39,170 nt of DNA from Clostridia bacterium (GTDB taxonomy: Bacteria; Bacillota; Sulfobacillia; SLMV01): the NCBI GenBank assembly GCA_003566675.1, contig PXCI01000110.1:1-39170 (forward strand), read 5' to 3'. Positions 30,726 to 38,069 of the stretch are shown here, piece after piece; position 1 is the stretch's first letter, and every line of letters begins with the position of its first letter. The position numbers and the translations under genes are program-made. The notes beneath the pieces were generated by a model. That model did not search any database. It worked only from the letters and a program-made list of their open reading frames with translations, and was not told the DNA's origin.

Positions 30726-32924
30726 TTGCAATTGGAAGGCACAAGAGAATATAAGATGGATTTTGCCGGCAGGCAGTTGACCATGGAGTTCGGTCACATG
30801 GCCAGGCTGGCGGGCGGTTCGGTCGTGGTGCGCTACGGCGACACCGTGATTCTGGCCACCGCCTGCGTATCGGACGCACCTCGAGACCTCAATTTTCTGC
30901 CCTTCAGAGTGGATTACGAGGAACGACAGTATGCGATCGGAAAGATACCGGGAAGTTTCTTCCGGCGAGAGGGGAGACCCTCGGAGCGAGCGATCCTGAC
31001 CTGTCGATTGATCGATCGACCTTTCAGGCCCCTCTTCCCTTCCGGCTACAGAAATGACATCCAGGTGATCATAACGGTTCTCTCGTACGATCCGGATCAT
31101 TCCTCCGAGGTGTGCGCCATTCTGGGTGCCTCCTTGGCCCTGGGAATATCCAGTATACCCATTCACGAGGTGGTTACCGCTGTCAGCGTCGGGCTGGTGG
31201 ACGGCGAAATCGTGCTCAATCCGTCGGCGGAGCAGATGGATACCAGTACCCTGGAGCTCATGGTGGCTGGAACCGAAGAGGCTGTCGTCATGGTTGAGGC
31301 CGGCGGAGATGAGGTCCCGGAGGAGATCGTGCTGGATGCCATCCTGCAGGGCCACGAGGAAATCAAAAAGGTGGCCCGGAAGCAGAAGGAGATCATCGCC
31401 GAGCTCGGTGTTCCCAAGGAGGAGTTTGAAGAGGAACTCGTCCCCGAAGAGCTTGATCGTGCGGTGCGGGAACTTGCCACCGAGGATGTCCGGCAGATGA
31501 TGTCTGTTGTGGACAAGCAGGAGAGGGGCGACACCCGCAGCGGCATCCGCGAGAAGGTTCAGGAGGCCCTGGAGGAACGCTTTCCCGATGAACAGGACCA
31601 AATTAAGTCGATTCTCAAAGACATCGAAAAAGAGGAGATGCGCAAGACTATTCTCACCGAGGGGCGGCGGGCCGACGGAAGACAGCCCGACGAGATTCGC
31701 AAGGTGACCTCCGAGGTGGGCTTTTTGCCCAGGGCTCACGGCAGCGGGCTTTTCACCCGCGGCGAGACCCAGGTTCTGACGGTGACTGCGTTGGGGCCTG
31801 TCGGAGATAGACAGCGTATGGACACCCTCCAGAATCAGGAGGAGTTGAAGCGCTTCATGCACCACTACAATTTCCCGCCATATAGCACGGGCGAGTCCTG
31901 GCCCCTCCGGGGTCCTGGTCGCCGAGAGATTGGCCACGGGGCCCTTGCGGAGAAGGCCCTACGGCCGGTGCTGCCACCCGAGGACAAGTTCCCCTACACC
32001 CTTCGGTTGGTGTCGGAAGTTCTCGCCTCCAACGGCTCATCCTCCATGGCTGCCATCTGCGGAAGCACGCTGTCCCTGATGGATGCCGGGGTGCCGATCT
32101 CTTCACCCGTGGCGGGTGTGGCGATGGGGTTGATCATCGAGGGCGACGACGTCGCTATCCTTTCGGACATCCTGGGCCTGGAGGATCAACTGGGCGATAT
32201 GGACTTCAAGGTGGCCGGAACCGAGCACGGCATCAATGCCATCCAGATGGACATCAAGACCCACGGAGTGACGAGGGAGGTTCTGAGAAAGGCCCTCGAT
32301 CAGGCCAGGGGAGGCAGGTTGTTCATCCTGGACAGGATGAAGGAGGCCATTGCAGAACCCAGAGCCGAGATGTCGAAGTATGCGCCGCGGATCTTCACCA
32401 TGAAGGTGGATCCCAGCAAGATCAGGCATATTATTGGTCCTGGCGGCAAGACCATTAACGCCATCATCGACGACTATGGCGTCTCGATCGATGTTGAGGA
32501 CGATGGAACGGTGTACATTGCCTCGGAAGGCGGAGAAGGTGCGGCTGGGGCACAGGAGCGGATTCACCAGCTGACCGCCGACGCGGAGGTTGGCAAGATC
32601 TACAAGGGTACGGTCAAGCGAATCGTCGATAAACTCGGTGCCTTCGTTGAGATCCTGCCCAATAAGGATGGGTTGGTGCACATCTCGAACCTCACCCCGT
32701 CCTTTGTCGATGATGTTGAATCCGTGCTGTCTGTGGGCGACGAGATCATGGTCAAACTGGTCGAAGTCGACGATCTGGGCAGATTGAACCTGTCCCGCAA
32801 GGTCGTGATTAGTGAATTAGGCCAGGAGAAAGTCGACTCGATGGAGAAGCGCACGCCGGGCGGCGGGAAGAAGTCAGACCAGAAGAAGTCCCAGGACAAC
32901 CGGCGCGGGCGTCGACGGAGGTAA
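30726..32924 (+). CDS. pnp: Polyribonucleotide nucleotidyltransferase (PNPase)
   Basis: A 732-residue 3'-to-5' phosphorolytic exoribonuclease of the RNA degradosome. The first RNase PH domain (about 10-140) contains F-F-R-R-E-G-R-P-S-E and R-L-I-D-R-P-F-R-P-L-F-P. An alpha-helical domain follows, then the second, catalytic RNase PH domain (about 315-545) with T-R-G-E-T-Q-V-L, G-P-G-R-R-E-I-G-H-G-A-L and S-N-G-S-S-S-M-A (here A-S-N-G-S-S-S). KH (I-I-G-P-G-G-K-T-I) and S1 (G-A-F-V-E-I-L) domains come next. The very end is a basic tail, R-R-G-R-R-R-R. TTG 30726 is chosen because GGGAGG lies 7 nt before it. The expected downstream neighbours ylxY and mlpA are missing; a Spo0E-like gene follows. 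Confidence 0.96.
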   Translation: MQLEGTREYKMDFAGRQLTMEFGHMARLAGGSVVVRYGDTVILATACVSDAPRDLNFLPFRVDYEERQYAIGKIPGSFFRREGRPSERAILTCRLIDRPFRPLFPSGYRNDIQVIITVLSYDPDHSSEVCAILGASLALGISSIPIHEVVTAVSVGLVDGEIVLNPSAEQMDTSTLELMVAGTEEAVVMVEAGGDEVPEEIVLDAILQGHEEIKKVARKQKEIIAELGVPKEEFEEELVPEELDRAVRELATEDVRQMMSVVDKQERGDTRSGIREKVQEALEERFPDEQDQIKSILKDIEKEEMRKTILTEGRRADGRQPDEIRKVTSEVGFLPRAHGSGLFTRGETQVLTVTALGPVGDRQRMDTLQNQEELKRFMHHYNFPPYSTGESWPLRGPGRREIGHGALAEKALRPVLPPEDKFPYTLRLVSEVLASNGSSSMAAICGSTLSLMDAGVPISSPVAGVAMGLIIEGDDVAILSDILGLEDQLGDMDFKVAGTEHGINAIQMDIKTHGVTREVLRKALDQARGGRLFILDRMKEAIAEPRAEMSKYAPRIFTMKVDPSKIRHIIGPGGKTINAIIDDYGVSIDVEDDGTVYIASEGGEGAAGAQERIHQLTADAEVGKIYKGTVKRIVDKLGAFVEILPNKDGLVHISNLTPSFVDDVESVLSVGDEIMVKLVEVDDLGRLNLSRKVVISELGQEKVDSMEKRTPGGGKKSDQKKSQDNRRGRRRR

Positions 32925-33000
32925 TTTGCTGTTCAGTTCACAAGGAGGCCTTGTCTGCTGGCAGTTCTCAGATCGTTGTGAGCGGAGAGAATGCGGGGGG

Positions 33001-33210
33001 ATGCCAGTGAAAGAAACGTCCTCACCGGAGGATCTATTGAGTGAGATTGAGAGCATCAGAGCGGAGATGTACAGATTGGCAGAAGGTCAGGATTCAGCGG
33101 AGGCTGTGGCCTCCGTTCGACAGATGAGCGAGCGGATGGACAAACTCATCTACCGATTCATGTGTTGCTTGCGCAACAGCGATTCGAATTGGAGTGAGAA
33201 CGCATTTTGA
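33001..33210 (+). CDS. Spo0E-like aspartyl-phosphate phosphatase
   Basis: A 69-residue two-helix protein with the Spo0E pattern: helix 1 is I-E-S-I-R-A-E-M-Y-R-L-A and helix 2 is V-R-Q-M-S-E-R-M-D-K-L-I-Y-R-F-M, which contains the S-x-x-(L/M)-D-x-L-I signature. Spo0E-family phosphatases remove phosphate from Spo0A~P and so delay sporulation. The gene is in a small gap between pnp and the YlmC-like gene. ATG 33001 directly follows GCGGGGGG with GGAGAGA 10 nt upstream; GTG 33007, 6 nt after the G-run, may be the true start. The C-terminal S-N-W-S-E-N-A-F tail has no recognised role. Confidence 0.72.
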   Translation: MPVKETSSPEDLLSEIESIRAEMYRLAEGQDSAEAVASVRQMSERMDKLIYRFMCCLRNSDSNWSENAF

Positions 33211-33361
33211 TTCTGCCGTGCAGACGAGGCCTCCTCCCGTGTCACCGCCCCTCGCGGTGGCATTTGCACTTTTTCGCTCTGTTGGGTCCTCCCCGGGGTC
33301 ATTGTGCTCCCGTCGGGACATATACTCTAGTGACGGGAAATGCGGACCCTGGAGGTGGGCT

Positions 33362-33646
33362 GTGCGTTGGTCTGAGATTGGTGAACGAGAGATGATTGAC
33401 ATTAATAACGGCGCTCGCCTGGGTCGGCTAGACCAGGCGGACATGGTAATCGATCCCGAAACTGGAGAGATTGTCGACCTGATGGTCACGGGTGCAGCTG
33501 GGCTTTTTGGGGGTTTCAAGAAAAATGTTGAAACGCGCATCCCCTGGAGTGCCGTGAGGCAGGTGGGGCCGCAGATTTTGCTGGTCGACTGGGGTGCCGA
33601 TGCACCCGAATCTACGCAAGACAAGCTGCGTTTTCCTCGCGAATAG
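33362..33646 (+). CDS. PRC-barrel protein, YlmC/YmxH sporulation family
   Basis: A 94-residue single PRC-barrel protein of the YlmC/YmxH family, found in spore formers and often under sporulation control, with no defined biochemical role. The pattern is M-R-W-S-E-I-G-E-R-E-M-I-D-I-N-N-G in shortened view, then G-A-R-L-G, D-M-V-I-D-P-E-T-G-E-I-V-D-L-M-V, and W-S-A-V-R-Q-V-G-P-Q-I-L-L-V. GTG 33362 has GGAGG 6 nt upstream. In Bacillus, ymxH also follows the pnp region, which supports the assignment. A CATATACT -10-like box at 33319-33326 lies upstream, but I saw no convincing -35 partner. Confidence 0.83.
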   Translation: MRWSEIGEREMIDINNGARLGRLDQADMVIDPETGEIVDLMVTGAAGLFGGFKKNVETRIPWSAVRQVGPQILLVDWGADAPESTQDKLRFPRE

Positions 33647-33674
33647 CTGTCACGACCCGAGGTGACACTATAGG
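33647..33674 (+). promoter_or_regulatory. Promoter with embedded palindrome before the YflT-like gene
   Basis: CTGTCA (33647-33652), 16-nt spacer, TATAGG (33669-33674). A perfect palindrome TGTCAC-N8-GTGACA (33648-33667) fills the space from the -35 to the -10, the classic position of a repressor site. It begins right after the stop codon of the YlmC-like gene. Confidence 0.5.
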
Positions 33675-33708
33675 GTGTAAGACAGTAAAAAAGGCGAGGA
33701 GGGAAAAC

Positions 33709-34203
33709 GTGGCGGAACGAACGGTTGTTGGTGTATTCAGATCCAGAGACAACGCTGAGAGAGCCGTTGAGGAGTTAAGAAGCGCGGGATGGGATCGAGA
33801 TATCTCGATTCTGGCCCGTGAAGAAGGCAGAGAGGGCCGTAAAGGTCGGGGTGGTGATGACCGCGCCCGGATGAAAGATCAAGATCTCAGCGAGGGAGTC
33901 GCAACGGGTGGCGTCCTTGGAGGCCTGGCTGGGCTTGCAGCCAGCGCAGGACTGATGACCATTCCCGGAGTGGGCCCTGTTCTCGCAGCGGGACCGATTG
34001 CTACCACGCTGACCGGCGTGGTCACCGGTGGACTGGCCGGAGGCCTGGTGGATTACGGGATCCCGGCTGAGGACGGACGGGAGTACGAGGAAGAGGTCAA
34101 GAGAGGCCGCATTCTCACGATGATCCGGACCGAGGAGCGCCGGGCATCCGACGTGGAGAGAATACTGAGGGAACGCGGAGCAGACCGAGTACGAAGTCAC
34201 TGA
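33709..34203 (+). CDS. YflT/general stress protein 17M-like protein with glycine-rich hydrophobic core
   Basis: A 164-residue protein. The N-terminus V-V-G-V-F-R-S-R-D-N-A-E-R-A-V-E-E-L is the opening of the general stress protein 17M / YflT domain. Residues about 61-110 are glycine/alanine-rich and hydrophobic (G-G-V-L-G-G-L-A-G-L-A-A and T-G-V-V-T-G-G-L-A-G-G-L), resembling glycine-zipper membrane-inserting segments. A Y-E-E-E-V-K-R-G-R-I-L strand and an R-A-S-D-V-E-R-I-L helix close the domain. Function is unknown; relatives are induced by stress. GTG 33709 has GAGGAGGG 5 nt upstream. It has its own promoter with a palindromic site and its own terminator, so it is a single-gene unit. Confidence 0.72.
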   Translation: MAERTVVGVFRSRDNAERAVEELRSAGWDRDISILAREEGREGRKGRGGDDRARMKDQDLSEGVATGGVLGGLAGLAASAGLMTIPGVGPVLAAGPIATTLTGVVTGGLAGGLVDYGIPAEDGREYEEEVKRGRILTMIRTEERRASDVERILRERGADRVRSH

Positions 34204-34221
34204 TGTGTAACTAGCTTTCGG

Positions 34222-34259
34222 CAGCCGGAGGCTGGCAATGCCTAGCTGGCTTCCGGCTG
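34222..34259 (+). terminator. Hairpin terminator after the YflT-like gene
   Basis: CAGCCGGA (34222-34229) pairs with TCCGGCTG (34252-34259), with further pairing of the GGCTGG and AGCTGGC inner parts, followed by TTTC. It lies 19 nt after the stop codon. The T-run is short, so efficiency is uncertain. Confidence 0.6.
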
Positions 34260-34295
34260 TTTCATCGGGTATTGCAGAGTCCGTGCCTCTTTCGT

Positions 34296-34324
34296 TTCCC
34301 TTGCCTCCAAGGACATAATATAAT
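34296..34324 (+). promoter_or_regulatory. Candidate promoter of the RNase J gene
   Basis: A perfect TATAAT at 34319-34324 with a weak -35, TTCCCT at 34296-34301, 17-nt spacer, 39 nt before the RNase J start. The -10 is convincing; the -35 is not. Confidence 0.45.
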
Positions 34325-34362
34325 GGATGTATATGGCATGATACTGCTATGGAGGTGAGAGT

Positions 34363-36057
34363 TTGACAGCGACATCAGGACAAAAAAAAGAGGGCACCAT
34401 TGTGCGTCTCATTCCCCTGGGGGGCATGGGAGAGATCGGCAAGAACATGTGCATCTGGGAGTGTGATGATGAAGCAATCGTCGTTGATGCCGGGCTGGCC
34501 TTCCCGGAAGAGGAGATGCTGGGAGTAGACATTGTGATCCCTGATCTTGAGTATCTTCTTTCCATAAGGGACAAGGTCTCAGCTATCTTTATCACCCACG
34601 GACACGAGGATCATATTGGATCCCTTCCATATGTGCTCAGGGAAATGACCGTACCGGTCTATGGGCCGGGACTCGCCCTGGGGTTAACCCGTCGGAAGTT
34701 GGAGGAGTATGGTTTGAAGCTTCCGGTGGGATCCGAGCGGGTCAGACCAAGAGATACCATCAGCACAAAGCGGTTTGAAGTGCAGTTTTTCCGTGTGAAT
34801 CACAGCATCGCGGATGCCATGGGACTGGTTATCAAGACCCCAGTCGGGACAATGGTCCATTCTGGCGACTTCAAATTTGATCACACGCCTATCGATGGAG
34901 AAGTCACCGATTTCTTCACCCTCGCCAGCGTTGGAGACGCGGGCGTCCGATGCCTGATTTGTGACAGTACCAATGCAGAGCGCAGCGGCTACACGGGCAG
35001 TGAGCGCCTCGTCGGGGAAGAACTGGAGGAGATCTTCGGCAATGCGGAGGGTCGGATCCTTTTCACCACCTTTGCATCGAACATACCGCGGCTCCAGCAG
35101 GTCATCACAACCTCGCAGGCCCATCGGCGGAAAGTTGCCGTGGTAGGAAGGAGCATGCGCAACAGCCTGGAGGTCTCCCGGGAACTGAACTATATAAGGA
35201 TGCCCGCGGACACCATGATCCGGCCTGAGCAGATGAAGGACTATCCCCTGGAGCAGCTGACCCTGATGATCACCGGAAGCCAGGGAGAACCCATGAGTGC
35301 CCTGACCCGGATGTCCCGTGGTGATGATCGGCGGCTGAAGATCATTCCGGGAGACACGGTTGTCATCGCTGCAAATCCCGTTCCCGGCAACGAGAAGCTG
35401 GTCTACCGTACTATCGACAACCTGTCGAGGCTGGGGGCGAAGGTCATTTATGGCGCCGAGTACGGGGTTCATGTATCCGGACACGCCAGCAGGGAAGAGC
35501 TCAAGTTCCTGCTGAACCTCGTTCGGCCCGAGACCACGATTCCAGTTCACGGAGAGTATCGTCACATGAAGGCATATTTCGAGCTGGCCCAGTCCCTCGG
35601 GATGCCAGACAAGAGCATCCTTCTCATAGACAACGGCGACGTCGTGGAGTTTTCTGCAGAGTCGGCGAGGATCAATGGCAGGATCGCCTCGGGCAACGTG
35701 CTCGTGGACGGCCTTGGCATTGGAGATGTGGGCAATGTGGTGCTACGTGACCGGGACCAATTGTCCCAGGACGGTATCGTGATTGTCGTGATCTCGATCG
35801 ATGGGGACACCGGAGAGGTCCTGGCAGGCCCAGAAATCGTCACCCGTGGCTTTGTTTATGTACGTGAATCCGAATCGCTGCTGCAGGAGGCGACCGACCG
35901 GGTCGCGTCCGTGCTGGCCTCAGATTCAGACAGGGGGACGACAGACCGAGGTAAGCTCAAGCGCAAGGTGCGCAGCGTTCTCAGCAGTTTCATCTATGAC
36001 AAGCTGCAGCGCCGCCCGATGATCTTGCCCGTGATCATGGAAGTCGAGGATAGCTGA
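34363..36057 (+). CDS. rnj: Ribonuclease J
   Basis: A 564-residue metallo-beta-lactamase / beta-CASP nuclease with 5'-to-3' exonuclease and endonuclease activity, central to mRNA turnover and rRNA 5' maturation in Firmicutes. The N-terminal part has P-L-G-G-M-G-E-I-G-K-N and the zinc motif T-H-G-H-E-D-H-I-G (HxHxDH at 79-84), then H-S-G-D-F-K-F-D and C-D-S-T-N-A-E. The beta-CASP insert carries G-R-S-M-R-N, and P-V-H-G-E-Y-R-H-M holds a late metal ligand. Length matches RNase J1/J2; only one paralogue is in this window. TTG 34363 has GGAGG 7 nt upstream. It precedes tepA, the same order as Bacillus rnjB (ymfA)-tepA-ylzJ-spoIIIE. Confidence 0.95.
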   Translation: MTATSGQKKEGTIVRLIPLGGMGEIGKNMCIWECDDEAIVVDAGLAFPEEEMLGVDIVIPDLEYLLSIRDKVSAIFITHGHEDHIGSLPYVLREMTVPVYGPGLALGLTRRKLEEYGLKLPVGSERVRPRDTISTKRFEVQFFRVNHSIADAMGLVIKTPVGTMVHSGDFKFDHTPIDGEVTDFFTLASVGDAGVRCLICDSTNAERSGYTGSERLVGEELEEIFGNAEGRILFTTFASNIPRLQQVITTSQAHRRKVAVVGRSMRNSLEVSRELNYIRMPADTMIRPEQMKDYPLEQLTLMITGSQGEPMSALTRMSRGDDRRLKIIPGDTVVIAANPVPGNEKLVYRTIDNLSRLGAKVIYGAEYGVHVSGHASREELKFLLNLVRPETTIPVHGEYRHMKAYFELAQSLGMPDKSILLIDNGDVVEFSAESARINGRIASGNVLVDGLGIGDVGNVVLRDRDQLSQDGIVIVVISIDGDTGEVLAGPEIVTRGFVYVRESESLLQEATDRVASVLASDSDRGTTDRGKLKRKVRSVLSSFIYDKLQRRPMILPVIMEVEDS

Positions 36058-36121
36058 GCCCCGATGCATCGAATCGTTCCATGGCCGCTATACTAGGAAC
36101 GGTTATGATCAATAACGGGGC
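36058..36121 (+). promoter_or_regulatory. Nested inverted repeats between rnj and tepA
   Basis: Two nested stems: outer GCCCCG (36058-36063) with CGGGGC (36116-36121), inner CGTTCC (36075-36080) with GGAACG (36096-36101). A TATACT sits in the inner loop at 36089-36094. The outer right arm overlaps the GGGGCAGG ribosome binding site of tepA. It may be a structured leader that hides the site, or a promoter with an operator. Confidence 0.4.
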
Positions 36122-36132
36122 AGGTGAACGTG

Positions 36133-36963
36133 ATGATGGATGACGAAGAGACACATCGACCCAGATCCGACACAGATCCGAGCATAGACCCGGCCCTTCC
36201 GCCGCCACAGCCAAAGCAGCCTGAAGGGGAAGATTCTCAGAACATACACCAGCTGGGCACACCTGAGATTCCACGTATGCCCAGCAATATTCATTGTCTG
36301 AACATCATTGGGCAGATCGAGGGACATCTGATTCTGCCCTCTCAGAATAAGACCACCAAGTATGAACACGTGATACCCCAGCTGGTGGCCGTTCAGCAGA
36401 GCCCTGAGACGGAGGGGCTCCTGATCCTTCTCAATACGGTGGGCGGCGATGTGGAGGCAGGCCTGGCCATTGCCGAGTTGATCGCGGGGGTAACCAAACC
36501 CAAGGTGTCGGTGGTCCTCGGAGGAGGACACAGCATCGGCATTCCCATCGCCTGTGCTGCGGATCGCTCCTTCATCACCGAGAGCGCGACCATGACGGTT
36601 CATCCGATCCGGCTTTCCGGGCTGGTACTGGGTGTGCCTCAGACCTATGAATACCTGGAGAAGATGCAGGACCGGGTGGTGAAGTTCGTGGTCAGCCACT
36701 CCGGGATCAGCGAGCAGAACTACCGGCGGCTCATGTTCCGCACGGGGGAGCTGGCCCGTGATATTGGTACGATCCTGGTCGGGAGCAGTGCGGTGGAGGA
36801 GGGGATGATCGATGCCGTGGGAAGCATGGGCGAGGCCATCTCCGCCCTCCGGGAAATGATCGAACAGCAAAGAAATTATGACGACGCCCAGGCTGGAGCT
36901 TCCGAGGGGGTGAGAGATGATGCTATGGACAATCTACCCTCCCGAGGTGGTCTTCAAAAATGA
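36133..36963 (+). CDS. tepA: ClpP-like serine protease TepA (translocation-enhancing family)
   Basis: A 276-residue ClpP/crotonase-fold protein of the TepA/YmfB family. In Bacillus it is linked to protein export and to clearing spore proteins early in germination. A hydrophilic proline- and acid-rich N-terminus (1-50) precedes the core: [15 protein letters not shown] near 96-110, the nucleophile Ser134 in G-G-G-H-S-I-G, and His157 in M-T-V-H-P-I-R. No signal peptide is visible. The start is set at ATG 36133, 8 nt after GGGGCAGG; GTG 36124/36130 and ATG 36136 are alternatives. Its last 47 nt overlap the start of ylzJ. Confidence 0.9.
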   Translation: MMDDEETHRPRSDTDPSIDPALPPPQPKQPEGEDSQNIHQLGTPEIPRMPSNIHCLNIIGQIEGHLILPSQNKTTKYEHVIPQLVAVQQSPETEGLLILLNTVGGDVEAGLAIAELIAGVTKPKVSVVLGGGHSIGIPIACAADRSFITESATMTVHPIRLSGLVLGVPQTYEYLEKMQDRVVKFVVSHSGISEQNYRRLMFRTGELARDIGTILVGSSAVEEGMIDAVGSMGEAISALREMIEQQRNYDDAQAGASEGVRDDAMDNLPSRGGLQK

Positions 36964-37135
36964 GGAGGAGACGCCGCGACACGAAGAGATTTCTGTAGGC
37001 AACCGGATCTTCATGGTCTCTCGTACGAAAGGAGGCCAGCGCCAGATTGAAAGACTCATTTCCACCGATCCGGCTGATTATATGAATCCGACCTGGCAGC
37101 CGGGGCAGATCCTGATGATGGAAGAGCAGAAATAG
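36917..37135 (+). CDS. ylzJ: YlzJ-like small protein
   Basis: A 72-residue protein matching the YlzJ family in start ([11 protein letters not shown]) and end ([11 protein letters not shown] then W-Q-P-G-Q-I-L). No function is known. Relatives sit between tepA and ftsK/spoIIIE in spore formers, as here. ATG 36917 (or 36920) follows GAGGGGG inside the end of tepA, with a 47-nt overlap in another frame, so translation is probably coupled. Confidence 0.83.
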   Translation: MMLWTIYPPEVVFKNEEETPRHEEISVGNRIFMVSRTKGGQRQIERLISTDPADYMNPTWQPGQILMMEEQK

Positions 37136-37156
37136 ATCGTACCGGGGGGAGATGCG

Positions 37157-37987
37157 GTGCGCTGGATTCGTCTTGTAATTCTGGGTGCGGTCCAGGGGTT
37201 GACCGAGTTCATTCCTGTCAGCAGCTCGGGCCACCTTGTCTTGTTCCAACGGCTTCTCGGACTTGAATACGAGGGTATAACCCTCGAGGTCGCGGTGCAC
37301 ATGGGGACTCTTGTGGCTGTCCTTGCGGTGTACGGCCGAGATATCCTCAAGATCGGAGGGACCCTGCTCCGATCGAGTTGGGGAATTCTTCGGGGGAAGA
37401 TGCGATTCAAGGATGCGATTCGCGAGCCGAGATTCTATCTTGGAGCCAGTCTTCTCGTCGGGACGGCCATCACGGCGGCCATTGCCCTCCCGTTGAGCGA
37501 TGTGATCCAGGGCATGTTTGGCAACCTCAGGCTGGTTGCGGTGGCCTGGCTTGTGACCGGAGGGCTGTTGTACGGGACCCGGGGATATAAGCCCCTGGGG
37601 CGGTTGCCAACGGTGGGCTCCACGATTCTGATCGGAATCTTCCAGGCCCTGGCCACCGTGCCGGGGATCTCGCGTTCAGGTGCCACCATAGCGGCCGGGC
37701 TCTACTCGGGCCTCTCCAGGGAAGAGGCTGCGAGGTATTCCTTTTTGCTGAGTGTGTTTGCCATCGTGGGGGCATCCATTTTGGATCTACCTGAGGCTCT
37801 TCCCAGGGTGACCGAGATAGGATTTCTGGCGGACATACTCGTTGCCACCGCGGCCGCGGGGATCTCGGGGTACTTCGCCCTTCGGTTCATCATACAAAAG
37901 GTCATGCGGGGAGAAATGCATCGATTCGCCCTCTACGTTTGGAGTCTGGCCACCGTCGTACTGGTGTGGCTGAACTTCAACCTGTAA
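37157..37987 (+). CDS. uppP: Undecaprenyl-diphosphatase UppP (BacA family)
   Basis: A 276-residue polytopic membrane phosphatase that recycles undecaprenyl pyrophosphate to the monophosphate carrier for peptidoglycan and other wall polymers; overproduction gives bacitracin resistance. The two family signatures are G-A-V-Q-G-L-T-E-F-I-P-V-S-S-S-G-H-L (residues about 10-27, with the catalytic Glu and Ser-rich loop) and V-P-G-I-S-R-S-G-A-T-I near 170-180. About eight hydrophobic helices are visible. GTG 37157 follows GGGGGGAG. It lies 21 nt after ylzJ; uppP is not part of the Bacillus tepA-ylzJ-spoIIIE set, so it is an insertion into that order. Confidence 0.95.
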   Translation: MRWIRLVILGAVQGLTEFIPVSSSGHLVLFQRLLGLEYEGITLEVAVHMGTLVAVLAVYGRDILKIGGTLLRSSWGILRGKMRFKDAIREPRFYLGASLLVGTAITAAIALPLSDVIQGMFGNLRLVAVAWLVTGGLLYGTRGYKPLGRLPTVGSTILIGIFQALATVPGISRSGATIAAGLYSGLSREEAARYSFLLSVFAIVGASILDLPEALPRVTEIGFLADILVATAAAGISGYFALRFIIQKVMRGEMHRFALYVWSLATVVLVWLNFNL

Positions 37988-38069
37988 CCGGAGGGGGGAG
38001 GAGTCGTGCTGCATGATATGGAATACTAGGTAGACCGTTGAGTCGCAGTGCAGATGGGGAGAGGACCGG

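Noticed and set aside
30636-31937. 433-codon open frame on the minus strand opposite pnp
   Set aside because: Shadow of the GC-rich pnp codon pattern; composition is His/Leu/Gly-rich without a family motif. The same holds for the minus-strand frames opposite nusA (23514-24827) and mtaD (18265-19209).
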